Under the pieces are notes generated by a model, which worked only from the letters and a program-made list of their open reading frames with translations, searched no databases and had not been told where the DNA came from. From Streptomyces solicavernae (lineage in GTDB: Bacteria > Actinomycetota > Actinomycetes > Streptomycetales > Streptomycetaceae): DNA of 64,000 bases. A program made the position numbers and the translations under genes. Below are positions 8,580 through 16,339 of this stretch, piece after piece; position 1 is the first letter of the stretch, and each line of letters opens with the position of its first letter. Where the stretch lies: positions 62,001 through 126,000 of the forward strand of contig NZ_JASCIR010000017.1 in NCBI RefSeq assembly GCF_029968095.1, given 5' to 3'.

Positions 8580-10193
8580 TCACTTGCTGAGCCACGCCTC
8601 GCCGAACAGGGCCATGTACTCGTCGGTGGGCACGATGCCGTGCACGTCCTTGCCCCAGGCGGTGAAGGCCGCGCTGGCCCCCAGATTCGCCACCGGCACC
8701 GTCTCGTTGATCCGTCGCTGCACCGCGTCGATGGCCTGCTGCTTCTCCTGGTCGCTCGCCGCGCCCTGCAGCTGTACGAGCAGCTTGTCCATCTCGGCGT
8801 CGGCGTAGCCGCCGGGGTTCCCGTAGCTCTTGGAGTCCAGGACGCTCTGCAGCCGGTGGAAGGGGTCGCCCTCGGAGACGCTGGCCGCGCCGCGGCTGAG
8901 GTCGAAGTCGTGGTCGATGTAGGTCTTGGACACGCGGTCGGCCGTCGAGGAGACCAGGTCGAGCTTCACCTTGAAACCGACGCGTTCGAGCATGGCTTTG
9001 GTGACGACGGCTTTGGCACGCGAGACCGGGTCGGTGCCGTCCATGTAGGTGATGGTGCCGTCGTAGCCGTCCTTCTTGGCCGCCGCCAGGAGCTTCTTCG
9101 CCGCTGCGAGGTCCACGCCGAGCGGCTCGACCTTCGAGTGCCACCGCGACTCCGGCGGGAACAGCTCCTGTCCGGGCAGCCCCTTGCCCTGGTAGCTGCG
9201 CTTGGCGTCGAGCACCGGGTCGAGGGCGAAGGCGACTGCCTTGCGGACCCGGATGTCCTGACCGGGCCTGCCCTTACGGGTGTTGATCGTGACCATGTTG
9301 CCCAGGCCGGTCAGGGTGAGCTCGCCCGGATGACCGGCCTTCACGGCCTCGTCGACCACATCGGGGCTGCGCACGTAGGTGACGTCCGCGCTGCCGTCCT
9401 CCAGAGCCTCCAGCCTGGCCCGGTCGGAGTTCGGCCACGTGAAACGCAGTGCGTCGAGGTACGGCTCGCCCTTCCAGTAGTCCTTGTTGGCCTTGAGGAC
9501 CATCTCCTCCTGGGGAGCGTGCTTCTGGAGGGTGAAGGGGCCCGCGCCGATCGGCTTGAACGTCTTGCCGGCCCGTGCGGCGGGCGCCACGATCATGCCG
9601 GGTGCCTGGGCGAGCCGGGCCGGGAATCCCGCCCATGCCCTGCGCATCGTGAAGACAACGGTGTGGTCGTCGGGTGCGGTGGTCCTGGCGATGTTCGCGG
9701 CGAGCAGCGTGGCGTCGGCGCCCTTGCTCTCCTGGTACCACTTGATGCTGCCGACGACGGCCTTCGCGTTCAGCGGGGTGCCGTCGGAGAAGGTGACGTC
9801 CTCACGCAGCCGGAGCGTCCAGGTCTTCGAGTCCTTGCTGCTCTTGAGGGATTTCGCCAGCCAGGGCTCGTACTTCTCTGCCTCGGTGTCGTAGCGCATC
9901 AGTACGTCGTAGACGGCGGCGAGGGCGGAGCCGCCGGACGCGCCCGTGGCGTAGGTGGCGGCCGGGCTGAGGCTGCGGGCCTCGGTGTAGTCGGCGAAGT
10001 GCAGGGTGCCGCCGCGTACCGGCTTTCCGGCCTTGCCCTGGTTGCCGATGGTGCCGAACTCGTAGCGGCCGCGTTCGGTCTTCTGCTCGTTGCCGCCGTC
10101 GTTCTCGCCGGGCGAGGCGCACGCGGAGGTGAGCAGGCCCACGGCCACGAAGGCTGCGGCGGTGCGGGCATGCACCCGTGGTGCTCGCTTCAT
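8580..10193 (-). CDS. ABC transporter substrate-binding lipoprotein (SBP family 5)
   Basis: 537 residues from the ATG at 10193, with GGAGGAAG upstream. The N-terminus is a lipoprotein signal with lipobox LTSAC, so the mature protein should be anchored outside the membrane. The body is the large type-5 solute-binding fold, with the family features SLSPAATYATGASGG near the N-terminus and DVTFSDGTPLNAKAV. Type-5 proteins bind peptides, nickel, opines, sugars and other solutes. The divergent promoter carries two copies of the island operator, so the natural ligand may be a steroid conjugate or related compound; this is inference. Confidence 0.87.
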   Translation of the reverse strand: MKRAPRVHARTAAAFVAVGLLTSACASPGENDGGNEQKTERGRYEFGTIGNQGKAGKPVRGGTLHFADYTEARSLSPAATYATGASGGSALAAVYDVLMRYDTEAEKYEPWLAKSLKSSKDSKTWTLRLREDVTFSDGTPLNAKAVVGSIKWYQESKGADATLLAANIARTTAPDDHTVVFTMRRAWAGFPARLAQAPGMIVAPAARAGKTFKPIGAGPFTLQKHAPQEEMVLKANKDYWKGEPYLDALRFTWPNSDRARLEALEDGSADVTYVRSPDVVDEAVKAGHPGELTLTGLGNMVTINTRKGRPGQDIRVRKAVAFALDPVLDAKRSYQGKGLPGQELFPPESRWHSKVEPLGVDLAAAKKLLAAAKKDGYDGTITYMDGTDPVSRAKAVVTKAMLERVGFKVKLDLVSSTADRVSKTYIDHDFDLSRGAASVSEGDPFHRLQSVLDSKSYGNPGGYADAEMDKLLVQLQGAASDQEKQQAIDAVQRRINETVPVANLGASAAFTAWGKDVHGIVPTDEYMALFGEAWLSK

Positions 10194-10300
10194 GTCTTCC
10201 TCCAGTAGTCCTGTGGCGCAGTGGGGGAAGGGACCGGGCGGGGCCCGGGACCGCATCAGGTGGGGGACGCTACGGCGGTCGAATCCGGCCGACGTGACGC

Positions 10301-10318
10301 ATCCCACTGACCGGGAAC
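10301..10318. promoter_or_regulatory. steroid-island operator, copy 1
   Basis: ATCCCACTGACCGGGAAC matches the consensus GTCCCRCTGACCGGGAAC that I derived from 11 intergenic copies. It sits between the importer operon (minus, start 10193) and the acyl-CoA synthetase gene (plus, start 10487). Confidence 0.75.
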
Positions 10319-10382
10319 CGATGCCGTCGGCGCCGCGCGTGACTGTCCGCGGGGAGTGGGCGGGCCGCTGCGGCGGAGCACC

Positions 10383-10400
10383 GTCCCAGTGACCGGAACC
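10383..10400. promoter_or_regulatory. steroid-island operator, copy 2
   Basis: GTCCCAGTGACCGGAACC matches the island operator, in the variant with one G fewer in the right arm that also occurs before kshA. It is 82 bp from copy 1 in the same divergent promoter region. The rest of 10194-10486 shows no gene. Confidence 0.75.
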
Positions 10401-10486
10401 TGGTGGGTGCCGACGGCGCGCAATGGGCCGACACTGGCCGGACCGCGATCCCAGTGGAGTCCCCCGACGCCCCAGAGGAGTCCTCG

Positions 10487-12130
10487 ATGCCCAGCGCCAA
10501 GGACCGACGCACCACCGCCCGCGCCGTTCTCGACGAACTCACCGCACCGGGCGGTCGGTTCGAGCTCGCCGACACGGAAGTCCTGGGCACTTGTCTGCCG
10601 GTGTTCAGGCACCGGCGGCGTGCGCTGCACGAGGTGCTGCACGAGTCCGTCGACCACGGCGACCGGGACTACATCGTCACGGCCGACCGTCGGATCACGT
10701 TCGCCGAGCACGCCGGCCGGGTCGCCTCGCTGGCGCGCGTCCTGCGCGAGGAGTACGGGATCGGCAAGGGCGACCGGGTCGCGATCGCCGCGGCCAACTC
10801 CCCCGAGTGGATCCTGACGTTCTGGGCCACCGTGTCGATCGGCGCCGTGTCCGTCGGCTTCAACGCCTGGTGGTCACCCCGCGAACTCGCCTACGGGGTC
10901 GAGAACGCGGCACCGTCCCTGGTCGTCGCGGATACCAGGCAGCGGCCGAAGATCAAGGACTGCGCGGTGCCGTTGCTCTCCCTGGAGAACGACATCGCGC
11001 GCTTCTGCACCCGGTACGAGGACGAGCCGCTGCCCTCCGCCGACGTCGCCGAGGACGACCCGGCCGTCATCCTCTACACCTCCGGCACCTCCGGACGCCC
11101 CAAGGGCGCCGTCCACACGCACCGCAATCTGCTCTCGGTCGTGGAGTACCACCGGCTCAACGACGCCCTGCTTGAGGAATTCGGCGACCCGCCGGCCGCG
11201 AAGGACCGTGTCTACCTGCTCGTCCTGCCGCTGTTCCACATCGCGAGCCTGCACAACCTCGCGGTGCCCCGGCTCGCGACCGGCAGCCGGATCGCACTGC
11301 ACCAGGGCGCCTTCGACGTGGACGCGGTCCTCGGCATGGTGGAGCGCGAACGCGTCACGAACTGGGGCGCGGTGCCCACGATGGCCCACCGGCTCCTTGA
11401 GCACGGCGGCGCCGACGCCTACGACACGTCGTCGCTGACGGCGTTCTCGCTGGCCTCCGCACCGTCGTCCACGGAGTTCAAGGAACGACTGCGCAAGCAA
11501 CTGCCGTTCGCCAGGAACTCCCTTGTCGACAGCTACGGCCTGACCGAGTCCTGCACCGCGATCGCGGCGGCGTCCCCGCAGGACCTTGAGGAGGCACCCG
11601 GCACGCTCGGCCGGCCGGTCACCGGCGTCCGCCTGGAGATCCGCGACCCCGCCGGGCAGGTGCTGCCCGACGGCGAGGAGGGCGAGGTCTGCGTCCGCAG
11701 TGCCTTCAACATGCTCGGCTACTGGGGCGATCCCGAAGCCACCGCCGACGCCCTCGACGCGGACCGCTGGCTGCGCACCGGCGATCTCGGCCGGCTTGAG
11801 TACGGCCGTCTGCACCTGGTCAGCCGCCGCTCGGACCTGATCATCCGAGGCGGTGAGAACGTCTACCCGGCCGAGATCGAGACCGTCATCGCCGAGCATC
11901 CCGGCGTACGCGAGTGCATGGTCGTCGGCGTTCCGCATCCGGATCTGGGGCAGGAGGTCGCTGCCGTGGTGGTGACCGAGCCGGGCACCGACCTCACCGA
12001 GGAGGATCTGCGGGACCGCGTCGCAAAGGAGTTGGCCTACTTCAAGGTGCCGAAGCGGTGGCGCCTGACGACCGAGAGCCTGCCCCGCAACGCCACGGGC
12101 AAGGTGTTGCGGCGGGCCGTACAGCCCTGA
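10487..12130 (+). CDS. acyl-CoA synthetase (AMP-forming ligase)
   Basis: 547 residues from the ATG at 10487, chosen for GAGGAG 6 nt upstream. Adenylate-forming motifs are clear: LYTSGTSGRPKGAVHTH (P-loop-like A3), YGLTESC (A5), the hinge region SDLIIRGGENVYPAEIE (A8), and NATGKVLRR with the C-terminal catalytic Lys (A10). It activates a carboxylic acid to its acyl-CoA via an acyl-adenylate. Two operator copies lie in its promoter. It is less like FadD3 or FadD17 than the other two ligases here, so the substrate is open: a steroid side-chain acid or a ring-degradation acid. Confidence 0.85.
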   Translation: MPSAKDRRTTARAVLDELTAPGGRFELADTEVLGTCLPVFRHRRRALHEVLHESVDHGDRDYIVTADRRITFAEHAGRVASLARVLREEYGIGKGDRVAIAAANSPEWILTFWATVSIGAVSVGFNAWWSPRELAYGVENAAPSLVVADTRQRPKIKDCAVPLLSLENDIARFCTRYEDEPLPSADVAEDDPAVILYTSGTSGRPKGAVHTHRNLLSVVEYHRLNDALLEEFGDPPAAKDRVYLLVLPLFHIASLHNLAVPRLATGSRIALHQGAFDVDAVLGMVERERVTNWGAVPTMAHRLLEHGGADAYDTSSLTAFSLASAPSSTEFKERLRKQLPFARNSLVDSYGLTESCTAIAAASPQDLEEAPGTLGRPVTGVRLEIRDPAGQVLPDGEEGEVCVRSAFNMLGYWGDPEATADALDADRWLRTGDLGRLEYGRLHLVSRRSDLIIRGGENVYPAEIETVIAEHPGVRECMVVGVPHPDLGQEVAAVVVTEPGTDLTEEDLRDRVAKELAYFKVPKRWRLTTESLPRNATGKVLRRAVQP

Positions 12131-12136
12131 GCGGCC

Positions 12137-12169
12137 GACGGGGCCCCTTCCGTCGGTCGGGGCCCCGTC
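12137..12169. terminator. bidirectional terminator between convergent genes
   Basis: gacggggcccc (12137-12147) and its exact complement (12159-12169) form an 11-bp GC stem. It lies between the stop of the acyl-CoA synthetase gene (12130) and the stop of the convergent SDR gene (12175). Confidence 0.7.
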
Positions 12170-12174
12170 CGGGG

Positions 12175-12951
12175 TCAGAACACCGAGGGGGCGCGCAGGG
12201 TGGTCTCGGCGCCGCCATCGACGTAGAGGACCTGCCCGGTGATGTGGGTGTTCGCCTCCGAGGCCAGGAACGCGACCGCGCGGGCAACGTCCTCGGGCTG
12301 CAGATAGCCGTTGAGCGGCATGGGCACCGCCGTGTCCATGACCCGCTTCATCTCGGGGTCGTCGAAGAGGTCCGCGCTCATGGGGGTCAGCACGATGCCG
12401 GGCGCGACGACGTTCACCGGGATGCCCGTGTCGGCCCATCCCACGGCGACCGCGGTACGCCGGGCCCACTGGGCGAGCGCCGACTTGGACGAGGGGTAGA
12501 GCTGCCGCTCGCGTCCTTCCGCGATCGCGGTGCGGGCGTGCTGAAGGGCGGTCTCCTCGTCGGCGGCGAGCAGGGCGGCGACCACGGCCTCGTCGGCGGG
12601 CCGGGTGCCGGAGACGGAGCCGATCACCACCACCCGGGGTGCGCTCGACGCGGCGAGCGCGGGTTGCAGGGCGGTGACGAACTCGGTCGTACCGAAGTAG
12701 TTGACGGTCACCATGCCCTCGCCCGGCACCGACGTGCCGGCGCAGGTGATCACGGTGTCGGTGACTCCCCCGGTGGCATCGGAGACAGCCCGTGCCGCCC
12801 GTGCTCGTCCCTCGGGCGTGGCCAGGTCGGCCTCGATCTCGGCGCCCCGCAGATCCACCCCGACGACCCGGTCCCCCTGGGACCTCAGCAGGGCGGTCAC
12901 AGCGGCTCCGATCCCGGATCCGGCTCCGGTTACGACGGCACAGCGCGGCAT
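12175..12951 (-). CDS. 3-alpha-hydroxysteroid dehydrogenase/carbonyl reductase-like SDR
   Basis: 258 residues from the ATG at 12951, with GAGGAG upstream. It is a classical SDR: TGAGSGIG near the N-terminus, an unusual ITCAGT in place of NNAG, Ser in IGSVSGT, and YPSSK for the YxxxK pair. The region around VNYFGTTEF, the insertion between Ser and Tyr, and the C-terminal end (VDGGAETTLRAPSVF) resemble, from memory, the 3-alpha-HSD/carbonyl reductase HsdA of Comamonas testosteroni. Such enzymes oxidise the 3-alpha-OH of bile acids and androsterone to the 3-ketone. This points to 3-alpha-hydroxy steroids rather than cholesterol, whose 3-OH is beta. Confidence 0.72.
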   Translation of the reverse strand: MPRCAVVTGAGSGIGAAVTALLRSQGDRVVGVDLRGAEIEADLATPEGRARAARAVSDATGGVTDTVITCAGTSVPGEGMVTVNYFGTTEFVTALQPALAASSAPRVVVIGSVSGTRPADEAVVAALLAADEETALQHARTAIAEGRERQLYPSSKSALAQWARRTAVAVGWADTGIPVNVVAPGIVLTPMSADLFDDPEMKRVMDTAVPMPLNGYLQPEDVARAVAFLASEANTHITGQVLYVDGGAETTLRAPSVF

Positions 12952-13000
12952 GGGTTCTCCTCGACTCGGGTGATTTTTACGCCAGGGCCTGTCCGGGAGA

Positions 13001-13618
13001 TCAAGTGCGGCGGTCCCCGATGACCGGACCGAGCAGCAGGCTGCAGGCCAGGCGAACGCCTTCCTGCGCGTCCGCGGCCGACGACCTCTCGTAAAGCACC
13101 GTCGTGAGGAGCCCGTACCAGGCCAGTTCCAGGATGCGCACCGCCTGCAGTTCCCGGTCGGTGGGGTCGGTGACGGAGGCGGTGCGCAGCACCAGATCGC
13201 GGACGATCTCGTCCGTCTGCCGCACCCCGGGGGCATCGCCGACGCTCGCGGCGTTGTTGGACTGCATCATCGCGAGAGCGAGGCGTGGCTGCTCGAAGAG
13301 CTGGCCGCCTGCCTTCACCAGGAGCTGCACGACGGCTTCGACGGGGCTGAGGTCCGGTGGGGGCGACGGGCTTTCGGCGTCGAGGCGCCGGACCCGGTCG
13401 TGCATGAGCGCGGCGAACAGGTGGGTCTTGGAGGGAAAGTAGCGGTAGAGCGTGGCGATCGCGACGCCCGCTTCCCGTGCCACGTCGTGCATCTGCATCC
13501 GCTCCAAGCCGTGCTGTGCACCGAGTCGGCCGGCCGCACGCAGCATTCGGGCATACCGCTCCTGCTGCTTGGCCGAGTGCGGCTCGGCGGGCTCTCGCAC
13601 CCCCGACGGTCTGCGCAC
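13001..13618 (-). CDS. TetR-family regulator, KstR-like
   Basis: 205 residues from the GTG at 13618 (AAGGGAG upstream); a longer in-frame start exists but would cover the operator copies. The helix-turn-helix is at about residues 20-65: GLERMQMHDVAREAGVAIATLYRYFPSKTHLF, a pattern close to KstR of mycobacteria. The C-terminal ligand domain differs from the second TetR at 20258, whose DNA-binding domain is nearly the same. It lies beside operator copies 3 and 4. It is a leading candidate for the regulator that reads the island operator, with a steroid CoA thioester as a likely inducer by analogy with KstR. Confidence 0.8.
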   Translation of the reverse strand: MRRPSGVREPAEPHSAKQQERYARMLRAAGRLGAQHGLERMQMHDVAREAGVAIATLYRYFPSKTHLFAALMHDRVRRLDAESPSPPPDLSPVEAVVQLLVKAGGQLFEQPRLALAMMQSNNAASVGDAPGVRQTDEIVRDLVLRTASVTDPTDRELQAVRILELAWYGLLTTVLYERSSAADAQEGVRLACSLLLGPVIGDRRT

Positions 13619-13679
13619 GGTGCTCCCTTCCACGGCGACCCGTACACGATCGTGAACCGATCCCGTGCCGGGCGGGCGG

Positions 13680-13697
13680 GTTCCCGGTGAATGGGAC
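13680..13697. promoter_or_regulatory. steroid-island operator, copy 3
   Basis: GTTCCCGGTGAATGGGAC; its reverse complement, GTCCCATTCACCGGGAAC, fits the island consensus. It is 62 bp upstream of the TetR gene start at 13618. Confidence 0.75.
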
Positions 13698-13800
13698 GGT
13701 GAGCGCCCCTGGATCCGTGTGCGGCAGGGGACTTCGGCCGCCGCTCGACGCGCCGCTCGCCGACCGCGTGCCCGCCGCCCCGTCCGGACCCGCTCGTCGG

Positions 13801-13818
13801 GTTCCCGCCCACCGGGAC
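13801..13818. promoter_or_regulatory. steroid-island operator, copy 4
   Basis: GTTCCCGCCCACCGGGAC; the arms match the consensus exactly and the centre is more divergent. It is 67 bp upstream of the F420-type oxidoreductase gene, so each side of this divergent promoter has its own copy. Confidence 0.7.
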
Positions 13819-13884
13819 GCGCGCCGCGCCCGACCGGACACACCCGATGGGATGAGCCCGACCGCCCGCTCCTGAGAGGTGTCC

Positions 13885-14742
13885 ATGCGACTCGGAATCA
13901 ACAGCCCCGTCGTCACGGCCGTTCCTGGCGCGCACTCCCCGTGGGAGCGCACCGCCGGTATCGAGGAACTCGCGGCGATCGCCGAGGCCGCCGACCGGCT
14001 CGGCTTCCACCATCTGACCTGTTCCGAACACGTCGCGGTCCCCGCGGACGTCGCCGAACAGCGGGGAGGGACCTACTGGGATCCGCTCGCGACTTTCGGC
14101 CATCTCTCCGCCCGCACCCGCCGGATCCGCTTCGCGACCCAGGTGCTGGTCCTCGGCTACCACCATCCGCTCGCCCTCGCCAAGCGCTACGGCACACTGG
14201 ACCGGATCTCGGGCGGCCGCCTGGTCCTCGGCCTCGGGGTCGGCAGCCTGCAGGAGGAGTTCGAGCTGCTCGGCGCGGCCTTCGAGGGGCGTGGGGCGAT
14301 CGCCGACGACGCCATCGCCGCGCTGCGCGTGAGCCTGTCCCGGCGCGAACCCGCCTACCACGGCGAGCACTTCGACTACGAGGGTTTCGTGGTGGAACCG
14401 CATGCCGTCCAGGACCGCGTCCCGCTGTGGATCGGGGGACGCACCCCGCGCTCGCTGCGCCGGGCCGTGACCCACGGCGACGGCTGGGTGCCCTTCGGCC
14501 TGCCGCTCGACCGGCTCGGCGAGATGGTCGGCGCCGCGGACCTGCCCGAGGGCTTCGAGGTGGTGCTCAGCGCGGGCCGGCCGCTCGATCCCTCGGGGGA
14601 CGCCAGTCGGACTTCGGCGGCACTGCAGAGGGCCGCCGAGGCAGGGGCGACGCTGGTGAGCGTGTCGCTGACCGCCGAATCGGCGGACCACTACATCGAG
14701 CAGGCCGAGGCGCTCGCCGCCCTGGCCGCTGCTCTGTCCTGA
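13885..14742 (+). CDS. LLM-class (luciferase-like, probable F420-dependent) oxidoreductase
   Basis: 285 residues from the ATG at 13885 with GAGAGG upstream; a GTG two codons earlier is possible. The luciferase-like TIM barrel is supported by LGFHHLTCSEHV, the ARTRRIRFATQVLVL strand region, and the GRLVLGLGVGS loop that holds the cofactor phosphate. PLWIGGRTPRSLRR is a typical late motif. Many actinobacterial members use F420. Here it is under the island operator and starts a three-gene plus-strand unit with the SnoaL-like and SDR genes. A steroid ketone/alcohol or double-bond reduction is plausible; the reaction is not determinable from sequence alone. Confidence 0.8.
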   Translation: MRLGINSPVVTAVPGAHSPWERTAGIEELAAIAEAADRLGFHHLTCSEHVAVPADVAEQRGGTYWDPLATFGHLSARTRRIRFATQVLVLGYHHPLALAKRYGTLDRISGGRLVLGLGVGSLQEEFELLGAAFEGRGAIADDAIAALRVSLSRREPAYHGEHFDYEGFVVEPHAVQDRVPLWIGGRTPRSLRRAVTHGDGWVPFGLPLDRLGEMVGAADLPEGFEVVLSAGRPLDPSGDASRTSAALQRAAEAGATLVSVSLTAESADHYIEQAEALAALAAALS

Positions 14743-14792
14743 TCCGTCCTGACGCGCTGCCGCTCCCGCCCACCACCCGAGAAGGAGTCACG

Positions 14793-15305
14793 GTGACCGA
14801 TCGTCCAACCCCCTTGGCAGCGGACGGACTTGCCACACTTGAGGCGCGGCTGCGCCGACTTGAGGACGAGCGCGACATCGCCCGTCTGATGACGTCGTAC
14901 GGCCCACTCGTCGACAGCGGGTGCGCGGCCGAGGTCGCCGGGCTCTGGGAGCCGGACGGTGTCTACGACATCGACGAGCTCTACCTCAGCGGCCGGGACG
15001 AGATCGACGCCATGGTGCGTTCCGCCGCACATCAAGGCTGGATACGGGCCGGCTGCGCGCACGTCGTCGGCCCACCGCACATCACGGTGGACGGGGACAC
15101 CGCCGTCGCCGTGTGCCACTCACTGATGGTGGTCCACGATGAGGGCCGGTACGTGGTGCGGCGGGCGACCGCCAACCACTGGCGGCTGCGGCGCTCGGAC
15201 ACCGGCTGGCTGGTCACGACCCGTACGAACCGGATCCTCGACGGCCGCCCCGAGTCACCCGCTCTCCTGCAGGGCGGGGTGCGGGGCGAACCGGCGGATG
15301 ACTGA
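14793..15305 (+). CDS. SnoaL-like / NTF2-fold protein, possible steroid dehydratase or isomerase
   Basis: 170 residues from the GTG at 14793 with GAAGGAG upstream. An N-terminal helix (LEARLRRLEDERDIARLM) leads into an NTF2-type cone fold. Length and layout resemble BaiE, the bile-acid 7-alpha-dehydratase, and ketosteroid isomerases share the same fold. BaiE's catalytic Tyr30, Asp35 and His83 have possible counterparts here in Tyr36, Asp41 (same spacing, YGPLVD) and His90 before HITVDGDT. This comparison is by eye and from memory. It lies 50 bp after the F420-type gene and before an SDR gene, all on the plus strand. Confidence 0.68.
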   Translation: MTDRPTPLAADGLATLEARLRRLEDERDIARLMTSYGPLVDSGCAAEVAGLWEPDGVYDIDELYLSGRDEIDAMVRSAAHQGWIRAGCAHVVGPPHITVDGDTAVAVCHSLMVVHDEGRYVVRRATANHWRLRRSDTGWLVTTRTNRILDGRPESPALLQGGVRGEPADD

Positions 15306-15323
15306 GGCCGTCGAGCACCGGCT

Positions 15324-15353
15324 CGTTGATGCGTACGTCGTTGATGCGTACGT
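15324..15353. repeat. two perfect 15-bp direct repeats
   Basis: cgttgatgcgtacgt occurs at 15324-15338 and 15339-15353, in the 158-bp spacer between the SnoaL-like and SDR genes. No coding role is seen. Confidence 0.8.
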
Positions 15354-15463
15354 CGTGGTGGAGGCGGCACGTTCGGCAGCGCTCGGCGCCGCACTCGGCC
15401 CGCGCCCCGCGTGATCGCCAACCGGCCGCATCCTCCGACCGATTCAGAAAGGAACGAGGCGAT

Positions 15464-16249
15464 ATGAAGATGGGCAATCCGCTGGATTTCACGGATCGCG
15501 TGGTACTGGTCACCGGCGGCACCAAGGGGATCGGCGCGGTGATCGCCGAGGCGTTTCTCGACGCCGGTGCGTACGTCGTCGTCTGCGGGCGCCGTGCTCC
15601 CGCATCGCCGCCCCACGGGGGCGGACGGGAGGCGGTGTTCCTGCCTTGCGACGTCCGCGATCCCGCGGCGGCAGCCGGTCTGGTCGCCGCCACGGTGGAC
15701 CGGTTCGGGCGGCTCGACGTGCTCGTCAACAACGCGGGCGGCTCGCCCGACGCGGACTCGGCCACCGTCTCCCCCCGCTTCGTCGAGAAGATCGTCGCGC
15801 TCAATCTGCTCGCCCCGTTCTACGTCGCGCAGGCCGCCAACAGGGTCATGCGGGACCAGGAGAGCGGCGGCACCGTGATCAACATCGGCAGCGTCTCGGC
15901 GCACGACCCGCAGCCGGGCACGGCCGCCTACACCGCTGCCAAGGCCGGACTCCTCGCACTGACCCGGGCGTTGGCCCTGGAGTGGGCACCACAGGTGCGG
16001 GTCAACCACATCACCACCGGCCTCATCCGCACCGAGAGCGCCGCCGAAGTCTACGGAGCGGACGGCGGGGCCGCCGTGGCCGGCGTCATCCCCATGGAGC
16101 GGATGGCCGTCCCCGAGGACGTGGCCCACGCCTGCCTGTTCCTCGCGGGCGAACTGTCCGGGTACGTCAACGGGGCGGACCTTGCGGTGCACGGCGGCGG
16201 AGAGGTCCCCGCCCGCTACCTCGCGGCGCGTCGGAACACCGCCGGCTGA
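15464..16249 (+). CDS. short-chain dehydrogenase/reductase (SDR)
   Basis: 261 residues from the ATG at 15464 (GAAAGGA and GAGG upstream). Classical SDR motifs: TGGTKGIG cofactor loop, VNNAGGSP, catalytic Ser in IGSVSAHD, and YTAAK. The C-terminal part ends with the usual gating region GYVNGADLAVHGGGE. It probably oxidises or reduces a ring or side-chain oxygen of the steroid or a ring C/D intermediate. It is the third gene of the plus-strand unit that starts at 13885. Confidence 0.82.
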   Translation: MKMGNPLDFTDRVVLVTGGTKGIGAVIAEAFLDAGAYVVVCGRRAPASPPHGGGREAVFLPCDVRDPAAAAGLVAATVDRFGRLDVLVNNAGGSPDADSATVSPRFVEKIVALNLLAPFYVAQAANRVMRDQESGGTVINIGSVSAHDPQPGTAAYTAAKAGLLALTRALALEWAPQVRVNHITTGLIRTESAAEVYGADGGAAVAGVIPMERMAVPEDVAHACLFLAGELSGYVNGADLAVHGGGEVPARYLAARRNTAG

Positions 16250-16267
16250 CGTGCTGCAAGGACAAGT

Positions 16268-16334
16268 CGGCAGCGCCTGACCCCCGGTCTCAGGACCTGG
16301 TCCTGGTCCCGAGGCCGGGGTTGAGGCGCTGCCG
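16268..16334. terminator. long bidirectional terminator between convergent genes
   Basis: cggcagcgcct (16268-16278) pairs perfectly with aggcgctgccg (16324-16334), and inner ccccgg/ccgggg segments extend the stem. It separates the SDR gene (stop 16249) from the convergent HsaA-like gene (stop 16340). Confidence 0.75.
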
Positions 16335-16339
16335 AGCGG

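Noticed and set aside
10446..10462. A further operator copy (gatcccagtggagtccc)
   Set aside because: The left arm fits, but core and right arm do not, and it overlaps the likely ribosome-site region of the acyl-CoA synthetase gene. I kept only the 11 better copies.
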